A stretch of 64,000 nt of DNA. It comes from Xiphydria camelus (taxonomy: Eukaryota > Arthropoda > Insecta > Hymenoptera > Xiphydriidae). Below are positions 1-26,415 of the stretch, piece after piece (the first letter of the stretch is position 1; every line of letters starts with the position of its first letter). Below the pieces are notes generated by a model. It had not been told where the DNA came from. It made no database searches and saw only the letters and a list, made by a program, of their open reading frames with translations. The stretch is from the NCBI GenBank assembly GCA_963678675.1, contig OY783198.1, positions 191,001 through 255,000 of the forward strand, in the 5' to 3' direction. The translations under genes were made by a program, and so were the position numbers.

Positions 1-1838
1 CTTTCTTGTCGAAGAGTAGAAGGTACAGGTCATTTGTGCATTTCGTACGAAATTCCATTGGTTTCTTTTTCTAGGGCCACTCCCTTCAACCGCGAAGAAA
101 ACGGCACCGAACTCCCTCTTTGCGGTGGTACGTATGCGACGAACTTACGACCAACTCAAAAACAGAGGGAAGCCATCTGCTCGCGCGCGCAACTGAGACT
201 TTATCGAGACGCTTAATACTCATTTCATGCAACATTTATCGCGATGCGTTCGCGGCTCGAAAGTTACAACGAGCTTACAGCCCCTCCCCCGCGTGTGTTA
301 CGATCATTCCCCGACGTATATCTACGCGCGTTTATCTGAAGGGAGGGTCTTCGGCGAGCGCGCATATCACGCGTCAACCCCGCTCGAATATTTCCGCGGA
401 AAATTCGATTCGAGGGACGATCGTATGTACTTCGAGCCCCGAACGCTCTCTCCTTATCCTAAATAACGATCAACATTTCTTTGCCTACAAGGGTGCGTCC
501 ACACCAAATATAATTTTTTTTTGCTTCATCGCGTACAATAACTTGGAAAACCGACATCTCTATTGACGCGACACGTCGGGCAAGACGTATCCCTCGCGCG
601 TGTTTCTTCGAAGACGCGATCCCTCCGAGGCGAGTCCTCCGTAATTCCTCCTCGGACGACGAATCGACTTTGGGTCTCGAGGGAACGTCTCGCGTTGATC
701 TAGCTTATAAAACTTTCCATAGGGAATTGACATGTGAAGAGGGATCTTCGCTGCGCAATGTCCGTGCGAATTTTGCCAGTAAAGACGTCATCGGACGTCG
801 GTTTCGAGGGCGAGCGAGACAACGCATGTGTCTCTCGTGGAGAATTAAAAAATTCCGTCGCCTCCGCGAAGGGATCTGTCCACCGTCGATACAATGGTTG
901 ACACCCGTCGGTTGAGTTCCACATCGGGGGTTGAAACGGCGTCGACTTTTACACACGGTGGCCGCGCGCTCTTTCGGCGTGGCAGCCGCCCTTTGTGCCT
1001 CGATGCCGACCGCCGCACATTAAACAGAAGTAGAAGTAGCATGCAAAAGTGCACGGGTCGGCGGATGTTTAAAAAAAAACGACATTTTTCCGATACGTCC
1101 GACAGTTAACCTGCCTCGACGACGTGGAATTCCATTTCCGGAGATAAAATTTTCCATAAATTCGCGACCTGACATGTATACGGATGAAATTAACCGAACG
1201 CTGTGACTCTTCTGTTTTCCGTCTCAAAAATCCTTTCGATTAAGTACTTAGTCCTTCAAATTACAATCGAAAAACATTATTCGAGAAAACATATCAGCAG
1301 CGAATTTTGTACGAAATTCATCAGAGAGAAATGGGGGAGAACGACTCAAAAACCATCGAAATTTTTTATTCTTCTTCCCCCACGAGTTCACGTGCAGTCG
1401 GCTCGTTCCGAGGGATCGATTCCCCACCGACCCTCTTTTTAGCTGAAACACCCTCTTTCCATCTTTGATAACTCCCAGGAGAACGGCCAATCTAGAGAGG
1501 AAACTTTGAGTTTCGCCGTCTCTCCCTCTCTCTTGCCTCGAAATGACTCAACTTTCACCCCTCCGTACGTGAATCTAGAAAGTAGCGAATCTCCCTCTCG
1601 AGAACTCGACCACGGCGCCTCGTACGCTCGAGCGGGGAAAGATGGACGAGGTATCGGGGACCTCGCAACGCAAGTCCTTCCGGTACGTCCACTACACAAC
1701 GCGGGGGGCGACTTTTTAAAATCCTTTCGCGGGATATCCTCCCCTTCCGTTCCTCACCAGCCGCGGAATATCCTCCACGTACTCAGCGAATTACGCGCGA
1801 CACCTGCCGATTCGCATCGAGCCTATACCGAGAAAAAA
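1..1838. other. Region downstream of the globin gene
   Basis: No exon with good splice sites or conserved protein was found on either strand. A minus-strand AATAAA at 1370-1365, 469 bases past the globin stop, may end that mRNA. Confidence 0.5.
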
Positions 1839-14289
<12,451 letters not shown>

Positions 14290-16848
14290 TGCGAGGAGAG
14301 AAATATCCGTGCTTCGCGCGAAATTCGATGGTATACGACGCGCCTCTCTATTTCAGGCGAGAAGCGGCGCCGAAGCCGCTCCGGGAGGCCTCGACGAGCT
14401 TCGGCTGACCACTGGAGGATTCTTCCACTTGGCGCTAGTGGCTAAACCGTCTCCTCGTAGTCTGACGATCCGACGCTGTTTCCACTTCGGCTCGTTCGAG
14501 CTACACGTGGCCGATGCTCGGCTGACCAGTCGAAGCTTTTTTCACTTGCGGACCGACCGTCTCACTTTCTCCGCGGCAAGAAGCGAATCTCGAGACGATG
14601 ATCCTTGCAGTGGCGCGTCTAGTGGTGCGATTGAGGATTTTTCAATATCGCTGACGTTCCGATAAATCAAACCTCAAACAAGCGTGAATATTGATCACGG
14701 AGGGATGGATCTTCGCAAAATTCCGCTGGAAACTGCTTCTCCTCCCTGATGCGTAATCCGAAGAAGAACCGCAAACTCTCTCGACTCCTGCCAGGAAGAA
14801 AGACGAATCCTACTCCTCGAACGATCCCTCTGCTTCTCACTCTCCGCCGCTCGCGCCAGAATTCGCCTAGATAACCTTGCCCAGATCGTCGTTACGAGCC
14901 CGATCTATCTCGACAATCCAAATAATCAATGGAAGAGCTTTCGGAAGGTTCTCGTCATTTGTCGAAAGTACTTGCGAATGGCAACCGGATCGCGCGGGGA
15001 CTCCCACGCAGCGTGAATGAAATGCGGATACGCGTTTTTCTTCTATCCCAGAGTTTACACCGCGTCTCGAGGCTATTTACAGCGTCATTCGTCGTCGTCG
15101 TCGTCGTCGTCGTCTGCCACGGGGATCGACTTCCTCTCTCTCTCTTTCTCTCTCTCACTCTCTCTCTCTCTCTCTCTCTCATAGGAAAAAACGTCGATCG
15201 CGCGGTAGAGTGTCTTCCCTTTGTTTCCTTTGTTTACTCCGGCGGGAACGCGTTCCTCCGGCACTTTTTTTACGGTGTACACGGAATAATTTATCACTGT
15301 AGGGAAGCCGAGGTGGTCCCGAGGGCTCTTCGCGAAGGATGAGTATCGTTGGCGACGGTACCTCTTTCTCGCGCGACGTGCACCAAAACCCTCGCTGACG
15401 GAAGAAAAATAGGATGAAAGAAGGTGACGAGGCGGAAGAAGAAGAAGAAGAAGAGGACGCCGAAGAGGAGCAATAAACAATGAGAACGCAGTAAGTACGT
15501 CGTATTATTGACAGGCGAACCACCAACTATAATTGATGTGTTTGAGCAGACCGGGGGATCGCTATACGTCAGTCGATACCAGGCGTTCTCGTTTCAACAC
15601 CACCACCAATCACAATCACCCGCACCACTACCACCTTGCACCAGCGTTCACCATCGAAACATTAGCTCGCGTATCGATGCGGACGGTACCCAACGAGCTT
15701 TCGTCGATTTTATGAGTTTTTCAACGACTCCGCGCCGTCGAATCTATTTTAGAGCCGCGTGAGGGTCCACCTCGACGGCATGTCAAGGGCATAAATGCAA
15801 CCATCCAACCGTTGAAAAGCGCGTGGCGAGATACCGCGTGATGAAAAAGAAAAAAGAAAAAAAAAATGATCAACTTCCTCGAGATATATTTCAATTCAAT
15901 TAATCACCTGACGACGCGTGTCTCGAAGGGTAGCGCGATACCTAACCGGGTTACTCGGCCTTCCACGCCCCTTTTTCGTCCCTCTTACCTCCTTCCGTCA
16001 TCGCGCGCGTTGGATGAGTATTTTCGCCGAGAGGAGCCAAATTCGTATCGACGCGATTTGTTTGGAGAGCCGCGTGTGAAAATAATATATTCTCGGTGCC
16101 GCGTGCGTAGACGTCGCGCGAGTGGCCGTCGATTCGAGCGGGATCGACACTGTTGGTTGTGAATCAAATAGGCCACTCTCCTCTTCGCCTTCGGACTGAT
16201 ACGTCACCGCTGCCGAACGAATGAGGGGTAAAAGTGAAGGAATACCCCGTGGCGTCGGCGTTTATTTCGGGGCCTGATCGATTTCGCCCTCTTCGTCGCC
16301 GGGTAAAACGGGCACTTTTCCTCCTCTCGAATCTGACTCCCCCCTCTCACTCTCTCTCACTCTTTCTTTCTCTTTCTCTCTATGTGTCTCTCTGTCCGTC
16401 CTTCGCTCTTCCGCTCTCGCTCACTCCTGCGCTCTCCCGAGCCTCTCACTTTTCCCTCCGGACCAGGCACACGGGCACGGCCACTTTTCCCGGGTCCGCC
16501 AAAGGGGCAACCCCGCGCGCACCGGTGTGTCGCGGAGAAATCTCTCCTCGATGAGAGAGAGGGTCGGTCGACGCGTGTCCGTCTCTCCTGCCGACGCCGT
16601 CGTTCACGTCATCTCGCCCCCCCCCTCCCCCCGCCCCCCGTCACTAGGGCCCCGGTAGCCCTACGCAGGCTTCCCTCGGGCTTCGAGGAAAATGAGAAGC
16701 GGCACCGCGTCTTTCTCGCTGAGCAAGGATGTCGGCCGTGTTGCCTACAGCCCAGGCGAGCCGAGACTGAGGACCCATAACAAGAGTGACGGAGCGAGCC
16801 GCGCGCGCGTGCGCGTTGTCTCTCCTCTCTTCTCCTCTCCACCCCCCT

Positions 16849-16853
<5 letters not shown>

Positions 16854-16924
<71 letters not shown>
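16854..16924. repeat. (CT)n microsatellite, 71 bp
   Basis: In a pyrimidine-rich intergenic zone (16320-16925) between the globin and SAM genes. Confidence 0.97.
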
Positions 16925-16927
<3 letters not shown>

Positions 16928-17870
16928 GACAGCTTGCTCATCTCGCGCTCTGAAAGCGCCGACGAGCTTGCGGCACACGGAGCTGGAAAGCACGCATCCT
17001 CTCGATGAGGAATTAATCGCTTTCCCTCCCTGTTGAATACTTTCTCGGCCCGAGCTTCGCCGGGGGTCGCTCCACCGGATCTCCGGGCTTTCGAGGAGGG
17101 GGTAGAGGTGAACGATCGCCACGTTTGACCTGATTCGCTTTCGCCGCGACGCGATGCAAGGATGTGGAGAATGATTCGAGGTAGACTTGGAGTTTCCGCG
17201 GGAGCTTTGTTCGCGAGATTACGAGTTTAGGCCGGGTGCCTATGTATGTCGAACTACGAGGGACCAGGAGAAGCAGAGCGGCCGAGAGATGAAAACGGGT
17301 CGCGAGAAAGGGACAAAGAGAGGGAGGAGAGCGGGTAGCTTGTTCATCGAACGATTTTCACCAGGCTGCCGCGTGTGTGCGAGATGACACGGTTCCGACC
17401 GGCCATCTGTGATGAACAGTCTTTTTGAGCGAAGAAGAGGCACATACATGTATCGGGGTGTCTGGTGAAATTTCAAAGTCAAATCCCCCGACTTTTCCAG
17501 GCTTTCCAGAATTCCCTGACCGCTGGTCGTCCACGTGTGTAGGTACGTACGCGAACGAACGTCGGAGGGTCTCTCCATCCTTTTAATAACCCAAAAGTTA
17601 TGGAGATGCGTGGGAGGACCACGCGATCCGTAAGGCTTCCGCTTATTTACCGTGTAAAGATCCCTTCGTCGAATATGAAAATCCACGTAGCCCAAATACA
17701 GCTGTGCGTATCTATATGGAATTTCCCAGCCGTACCCACGCATTTCGCTCTGCTCCCGGGACGCGATCAAGTACCTCCTACATGTACTCGTATACGTATA
17801 CGCATGTTCGGAGGATCAGGGATTTATGAAGGAACTATTTCGAATCGGTGGGTGTAAGTATGTATATCCT

Positions 17871-17917
17871 ACACACACACACACGCACGCACGCACGCAC
17901 ACACGCACGCACGCACA
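17871..17917. repeat. (CA)/(CGCA) microsatellite
   Basis: ACACAC passing into ACGC tetramers; intergenic. Confidence 0.92.
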
Positions 17918-20900
17918 TCTAGATGATATCTCGACACATTCACAAATATTGATCAGTTGGGTGGCGGGCCGTATGAAATAGTCATCTATCGCGAGCCACG
18001 CGTGCTCTCGTATACCGGGTGCCCGATGCTATTCGGATCCAGGTTGCGTGTGACTGGTCGGTAGTGACGTTATCAGCGAGGCTTGGGATAAACAAAGAGG
18101 TCCGGGAGATGTTGTTTGCAACAAATTCCAGCTCAGAAGATCTATCTACCGAAACACCTGTTACATTGCCTTACGTTCACACATACGCCCGTCACGTCGC
18201 GATGTCGAAGGAAGAAAGACCCGTGGTATTTTCATTCTCGCTGTGCTGCTACCCCGGGCACAACCATAACTCGCTCACACATTCGCCGTCTTTATTCGGC
18301 TCGCGCGCCACACCCGGTGAATTCTTCGGAAGTGGATTCTGACGCGTCAAACTTTATCTCATTATTTAGAGAGAGAGAGAAAGTGGGTGGCGTGGGGATA
18401 CGGGAGGTCGGAAAACCAGGGAAAGCTTCTGTCCGTGGTCCGTCGCGTCGTCTTTATTGGACTGAAAGGACGTCCGCTTTTCTCGGAAAGACCGTATATA
18501 GGTACCGCGCGACTCGGGGTGGACGGGAGAAAAGAAAGGCAGGGAATATCGCCCATCCTCTCGGAGGAAATAGGTGTACGATAATCCCGTAATGCAGAGG
18601 TATACGAGTATGTATGTACTCAACGACTACGGCGACGGACCCAAGGATCCCATCCCGGAACGCGCTCCCTGTTCGTCCCTCGCGCGAACGCACGCATGCA
18701 AAGTTCCGCGCGATCCTCCCCTCGCCTATATACTATGTATAAATTTTCCGACGCAAGCACTATTCCTCGGATCCCCTCCACCCCGCGGATAGACGTCGCG
18801 ATAATTCGCCGCGGGAGAATATCTGCTTGGGATAGTTTTCTTCGAGGCGACACGTTCTTCTTACGTACGTACGTACATACATACATATATACTCGTACGT
18901 ATACGCGCGAGGCAAGACGGGCGAGAAAGTGGCTACCACGCCACCCCGACGATCCGAATGACGCTCTTCGGAAATGTCTCTCCTCGGAATTAAATTCTAC
19001 ATCTTATCGAACAAATCTTCCGCGATCCAATACCGTCTATTACGCGAACCGTATGTATATTATGCATCCGAATCGTGAGTCTCATTCGTCTTCGTATAAT
19101 TCGAGGGATCGGAGAGCGCCCTCGCTCCCTTGAAAAACGTCGAGCTCCGCGGCACCGTGACCACGTTTCCCCGCGTTCCACCCTCGGCAATACGCGATAC
19201 ATCCGCGAAGAAATTTGTCCGATACTTGACGCGGTTATCGGGACCGGCAAAAATCGCGGTTAATGTTTCTTCGCCGTAAATAAAAAAAAAAGTATTCGCT
19301 TCCGTTGTGGAAGCGAGTATAATCGGTGAACTTTTTACGGAAAACAGAATTTTGTACTAAGTATTCGATAAATGGAGTAATTAGTGATATTTCACGTAGC
19401 AGAAGTTGTCTTCGGGAGCGACATATAGTACAGAGTGTACCTACCGTTGTACATTGTAACTGCTACTATATGTCAAATAAAAATTTATTCCACATTCATA
19501 GCGACATTTAAGTACATAATTCCGCGGCCAACAGCACCACTGATGTATTACACTGTAAGAAAGAATTTATATTAAATTTAACGTAACTGTACCTGTTATG
19601 AAGCTTTTGTACAAAATTCTTTTTTCCGAGATTGTCTTCCTTTCCTACGCGTTCTGTGCGAAATAAATTAGGGACAATTTTTCTCCCCCTTCCCTCCACC
19701 CCTATCCGTCGCTTCGCCGCATCTCATTTTTTCGCGACCCCCCCCCCCCCCCTCCTTCCTCTCGATCCCACCCCGCCCCTACCCTCGTGCGGGGTGCAGC
19801 GAAATGCACTTTTCCCTTCCGCGCTAGTCGTCGGCGAATTTCGCGAGGAGGGGATTCTCGCGCGGCGAGTCGTACGTGGTGCGTGAGTCGAACTGTGGAG
19901 AGCGGGGAATGGAACAGGGAGTGGCGAGAGAGGAGGGGGACACGTGCGAGAAGAGAGGAGAGAGAGAAAGGGAGAATGCAGCGAATCGAACCCAGGCCTC
20001 TATGATCGCGGCTCCGCGGCTTAATTCGGCCCAAAGCCGCGAGGTTTCGTCGGCCGGCGTCGCGGTTCAAAGTCAGTTTGTTATGAAGCGCGCGTTTGAA
20101 ACGACGCTTCGCGCGGCTGCATCCGAGGGCTCGACGGCGATCTCGTCAACCCTTGCGTCGAGTGCGGGTCGATTTGAAATTAGCGGAGTGACGCGATGAC
20201 GTAACTCGTGTCGTCCGCGTGGTGCGCACTCTGCAGGTTTCGTCGAAACGGGGAGGCAGCGAGAAGGAGTCGTTATACGCGAGGATATATTGTCTGTATT
20301 TTTCTTCGACTTCGCCGAGGTGAGCAGTGAAGGATGTAATAGAGAATGAAAAAAATGTTGGCACTCTCAACAACGCTCCATTTCTTTGGTTAATTATCAT
20401 TGAGAATTCAGCGACTCGCTACGAAAAAATGACGAAGCATTTCCCCTCTTCTCTCCCAATGCGTTCCATATTCACTTTTTCCGCGTGTCGAGATTCCGAT
20501 GTCATCTTAGCCAAGCGATATTGCACGGCTCGGAAAACCGATCGCGATTCGTAGAAGCGTGGGTTAAAAATAAATTACCCATGACGGTTTTACTGGTTTA
20601 TTCCCCCGTACGCGCGCATCGACACACCGCGAAGCATACACGCGTGCGCGACGCGAGTGATCGACAGCAATCAAATGCCTGCCGGTCCCTTCCGAGAATT
20701 TCGTTCACCTCGAATTACGATTCCGAGCACAGTGCGCGCCTTGGAAGTCGAAATTCAAAGGATAGCGACAGCGTCGCTGGTGCTGCACGACGCATCGCGC
20801 CGCGTGCCTCGCAGCTTTGAGGGCCCCATCGGCGTCTTTCAACCTAGCCGTGCCCAAGATCGAGTGTCATAATGGCTATTGGCGCGCGATTTCTGCTCGG

Positions 20901-22018
20901 GGTTTTTGAACCGTTCCGCGCCACGTGCGCGTGCGCGCGTCTTCTTCGCGGTCGCGCGGAGGGAAAGCGAGCAAATAAAATCTTCGATTCGCGCTATTCG
21001 CCTCGACGACGCGCGCAAACGTCGCAAATTACAGTAGGTACCTATCGTCGACGATCTCCTTCCGAACGGATAATCGAGATTTCTCGGCCCGTCCTTCGAG
21101 GAATCCTAATCTAGTTGGAGGAAAAAGGAAGAAGAGCGAGAGTGAGACGAGAGCGGAAGGGGGAAGAGAAGAGACACGGTGGGAACGGCGCTTTCTACCA
21201 ACTCGATCGAAATTATCGGGACGCGCGAGGAGAGCGAGAGCGAGAGCGGATGCGATCCTCCGTGCGCGCGCCGCGGCGTGCGGAGGACCACCGCATTGCT
21301 TGATACTGAGGATACTGATATCCTGTCGGGTACGCGTCGGTTGCCGAACGCTGGCCGCACCGAATAATGGCCTTGATCGATATTTGGGATGACCAAAATG
21401 ACTCGCGCCCGGACGCGACAGCCCGTCGGCCCTTTTTTCGCCCTCGTCCGCGAAAATCCTCCAGGGCGCGACCCCGCTTGGCTGCACTCAAAAATAGCCG
21501 GGGCCGAGAGGCCCTCGATCTCGCCAAATTGGCCTTTCCGAGATCTTCCCCGAAAGACGGAAAGTCGGCTGCTATACGATACGTACTGTGATATAACTAT
21601 GGCTAGGGTCGGGTTGGGCAGAACGCGATAACGAGCCGCAATTGGTCGTTTCCTCGAATCGTAGGCGATGGAAACGGTGATTATATCGGCTGGTCGAGTC
21701 GTAAGGTCCTCGACCTGCCCTACTAGGCCGCGCAGGGAATCGCAACTGCGTAGTATCTTCGTTTCAGTACGTGTACAACTAATCACCTCAGCCTACATAC
21801 GACGCGTGCGTTGTTATGTATAAATACTTAATCATTACGGGGAGGAAAGAATCGATGTCGGAGGGGTACTTTGGTCACGAATAACTCGTCATCCGTGAAC
21901 TTTTGGCTTGTGTTGGTATAATAGCTTTTCGGGGGCCGCATTTCGGTCTACGAGAAAGTCATCTACTTAGGTCGGCGAAAAGTTCACGGGTAACGAGACG
22001 ATCTCGGTTCAATGGAAT

Positions 22019-22154
<136 letters not shown>

Positions 22155-22975
22155 GTATAGTCTGTGTGTGCGTATAGCGTAAAATCCGCTTGCCGGATAA
22201 ACCTTCGTCGATACTCCGACGATACGAACGAACTTTGCAGGAATTCCTCGTAGGTCGTACGTGGTCGCACAGGGCTGACTAGGATCGGCTGGAGGGACCT
22301 AAGGTAGAAATTAGACTTCTCCCTCCAGTCGACCGTGTTTAGCAGTATAAAGCCGTACAGCTTTGAGGAGTAGCTAGACATATAATTAGAGCGGAGCATC
22401 TCGTGAGAAAATGTACCGCGATATAATGGGTTCGCGTCACGAGAGGGTACGAGATGAGGGATCCTTTTGCTTTGAGACTTTATTCGCTCCGAAGTCGTCT
22501 TGAATTCTTACCACGGAAGAGGAGGGTTCGATTTGTTCGATTTTGGGTAGCCTCACTGAAAAAATTCCGAGTTAAACTCGAAAATCTCGATAACTCGTCG
22601 GCCACTCTCGTGATTAAAACAAGTTTCACTCGGAGTTATTTCGTACGTGATACCGATCTTATAAACCATTCATATCAGTCGGCCGGGAGAATCGAGAGAA
22701 TAACGTCGCGATAAGGACGTTGCAGCCTCCTCTCCGTGGCGTCTCCTCTTTTCAATCCCTTCCTTTACACTCCTGCGGAGTTGGATTCCCATCGGCACGG
22801 CGATCTCGACTCGCAGGAACGGTCGTTTCCGGTCGATCGACCGGTTCCCCCGGCGGTTCTTTAACGATCGTATCACCGTGGAATCCCCCTCCGCGTGTGT
22901 AAACTCCTTATCACACACGCCGGCACTTTTAAAGACGACTTATCACCGAAGCGCCGTTCTGCTTGCAGGGAGGAC

Positions 22976-25900
22976 ATGCAGACGAAGAACGTTAATCAGA
23001 TTCTGGGCAACGATCGGGTAAGTTCTTCCTCTTGGATTTTAAATCCGCGTAAATAAATCTTCGGCTCCTACTTGTCGGTCCGCATTGGTCTTTCTCCGAG
23101 TCGAGGAGAAGCGCCGTGAATACAGGATCTTTGGTTTAATACACGCCAGTGGAGCGGGTTGCATATCGGTTGGCGCACTCCATCCGCCGCGGTTTCCTGT
23201 AGTATTTATACATAATTCGGTGGTAGTACCGAAAGCCGAGAAAAAACATCGGTCGTCTCATTCATCAACACTATCGAGATCACCGATGTTTCTCAGATCG
23301 CGATACACGTCTATTTGGTTCGGATCTTGGCTGTCGGCATTACTCACCGAATTACAGAAAAACGCAGCGGATAGGGCGCGCCAACCGATATGCAACCCGC
23401 TCCACTGGCGTGTATTAAAAAACCAAAGATCCTGCATTTAGGTATATATGTAGACGCGTCCATTAACCGGTCATCAGATGTGCAGGGATGGAACGATTCG
23501 TCGGCTGTCTTTAGAGTTACTAAAATTTTCGCACCTAACGACCTTGTCGCGGCTCCTCGTTCATTTGTGCTAATTCGTAAAATGGCTCGAGTTATTTAAT
23601 TCTTCGTCCGAAAGCACTGAACGTCCGAGACGATTCGCGGAATTGGTAGGGGCTTCTTTTGAAGCACGCATGCCGGGCCAACCGAAACCTTCCGGCGACC
23701 ACCTGCGCTCCACGCTGCGACCCTACCGATTCACCTGTTTCCTCTGTCTGTTACAGAAGTCCGGGCAGCAAGTTACCGCTGACAGTGAGTATACTTCCAC
23801 ATACATACACATGTACGAGTATACATATAGTCATAATAGTATTAGGTAGGTATTGTACACGCCTCTCTACACCTTGGAACGGCGACAGGTAGTACGAGAA
23901 TAATAATTAGCCGACCACCTCTTTTTAGTCGCGATTATCGCCTCGGCTATGAACTTTTGGCCTAAATCGGTGCAATATATACACCATTTGTGTAGATCAC
24001 ATCTCGCTCTACAAAAAAAGTATGATATCGGTAGATATCAGCGAAAGACGCATATTTCACGAGATCATCGCACTTAGAGTCGCTGCTCCTATTTACAAGA
24101 TACGAATAAAAAAATCGCACCTAGAAACAAGAAGATACGTGACCCAATTCTCACAACGATCTCCTCGCATCGGTTTATCGGTCGAGGCTCGATCGCGGGC
24201 AGTCGGTAACGAAGGACCGAATCGATCTCAAAGACCCCGAGCCAAAGTAACCTTCGCGAAACGATCGCGAAAGAACGACCGGACGCCTCGAGCAAAAATG
24301 TCGAGACGAAAGATCCGCCCCTCTCGGAAACAAAGGAATCCCGATTTCTTTTCTGGAATCCCCTCCGCGTGCCGATCCTTTCTTCGGCGCGTACATTTCT
24401 ATCCCGCGGAGCCTTTAGCACATCCTCTCCCACCACCTCGCTCTTCCCCCCCTCTCTCGCTCCTTCTCTCTCCTTTACTCTTACGCAGCTCAGGTGGGGC
24501 CCGCCTCTGAAACGGGGCCCGATTCTACGTATAGCTTCTACACCCACCTGCAGACGGCGTCCCGGTCGTGCACCAACCTCCGGTGTTCAGCGGCGTCTTC
24601 CATGCGAGACGCGCCAGTCGGCGATTTTCGAAAAATCTCGTTTTCCTCCGTCGCGACGTCAGTGGAAAAATCGTGCCGCGCGCAGTGGTCCCACGTTGCG
24701 AGGGTGGAGGCGCGCGGTTGCGTTCGCCGGTTCCCTCGTCGGTGCGCGCAGAGGGGTAGAGGCCCCCTCGGTCCGTTCGGAAAAGTGTGCCGTGGTACCG
24801 CGAAGTGTCGGATAGGAGGGACAGCAGCGGCAGCGGCGATCGGACGGCAATGGAGAGAGGCGCGTGCGCACGTGCAAACACGTTGGAATGCGGGGAAAAC
24901 GAGTAAAAAATCGCTGCGCGCTCGCTCTTCGCGTCCACGCGGAGTGTCGAATTGTGGATTTTTGAGGGGGGATGCCTCGCCTCTCTCGCGAGGCGTATCG
25001 CGGTGGTGACGTGACGCGATAGTGTGGTCGGGGTGCGAAGGGATTTTTTCTCCGCGGTCAAGAAGCGAAGGAAAGAGGGGACAGGAAGAAATTTATTCCA
25101 CGGCGTGGACTCGTGTTTCCGTCGGTGAATCATGGGCGGCGTGGTACCGCGGGCGCAACGCCGCCGCTCCCGCGGAAAACTCGTGCCGGGTGACTCCCAC
25201 GCGATCGTCTGAAGCTGACCGAGGCCGAGGCAGGTAAGGGAAGTGCGAGTGACGTTTCGAGAATTCTCTACCTCCTCTTTTTCCTTCACCGCCTCCGCCG
25301 CCGCCTCCGCCTCCTCCTCCTCCTCCTCCTCCTCCTCCTCCTCCTCCTTCTCCTCCTGCGCTATCTGCAGCCCTGCGTCATCATCCCTTTTACGAATATC
25401 CGAGGCGCGAAACCTCCTCCCTCCCCGAGAGAGAGAAAACCCGTAGGTATCTTTTACGTGCACACGTTTTGTTCTTCCCGGACGGCAGACGCACTGCGCC
25501 TCTCGCGTTACGCCTACGTGAGTTCCCGCGGAGAACTGGGACGGATGAAAGATTGACTGACGTTTCTCTGGGCTCTTTCCCACCTCAACCCTCACCCTCT
25601 TCGTCCTAGCCAGCTTCGGATCTCTCCTTCGGGGGCGGAAACTTACTCGGAGTCGCAATAGTCGACGCGTATCCCCCTGAACCACGAATTTACATATTAT
25701 TTATATGGGGAAATCCCCGTGTGGAATTTATACGGGGAAACACTTCGGATTTTATCAGACGTACGGGTTCGTGAGTACGGGACTATGGCGCGTGGGAACA
25801 CATATGGGGGAACATTTTCCAGAGTTCGGCATACCTTTACGCGTTATATCGCGGAGTTTAAAAAAAAATCGATGCGAACCGGAGTGATCCCACGCGGTAG

Positions 25901-26360
25901 CATAAGTATCATACATAGCGTGCCATTATTCCCGACAGTCGAGACGCTCTTGAACCTTCCCGCGTGGAAAGTCGGGGATGCGGGTCACGATCAGTGGCAA
26001 CGTTGAGTAGCAATTAATGGCGATTCGATGCCTCATCGTTGGAAAGAGAATGATTCCCCACCGTGAATTGCATCTACGTGTAGTCGGATGCGACGTGCGT
26101 CTCCTTCTCTGTCCTTCTTCAACTCTTTAACGGGGCGACAGGGGCGCGTGTGCGCGAAGCGTTGCAGTGGAAGGCGATGAAAAACTGGCATACGGATAGA
26201 CGTATACACGTGTAACGCTCAAATCGGTCTGTGCCTGGTGTCGGCGAGTCGACGTCGAGTTCGACGTGCCTGGAACTTGGTAAACACACGTTCGAAGGAT
26301 CGAGCTCGACGCTCCAGTATACCAACGTGTATTGTCAGATCTCCCTTCCTCTTTCTCTCT

Positions 26361-26415
<55 letters not shown>

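Noticed and set aside
21106..21786. 226-codon minus-strand ORF upstream of the SAM gene
   Set aside because: Arg/Ser-rich with no recognisable motif and no splice signals in phase; typical of this GC-rich DNA.
24525..25685. 386-codon minus-strand ORF
   Set aside because: Composition is Arg/Ser/Pro/Thr-rich with a poly-Glu run caused by the CTC array. There are no domains, and it lies in an intron of the SAM gene. High GC alone explains its length.
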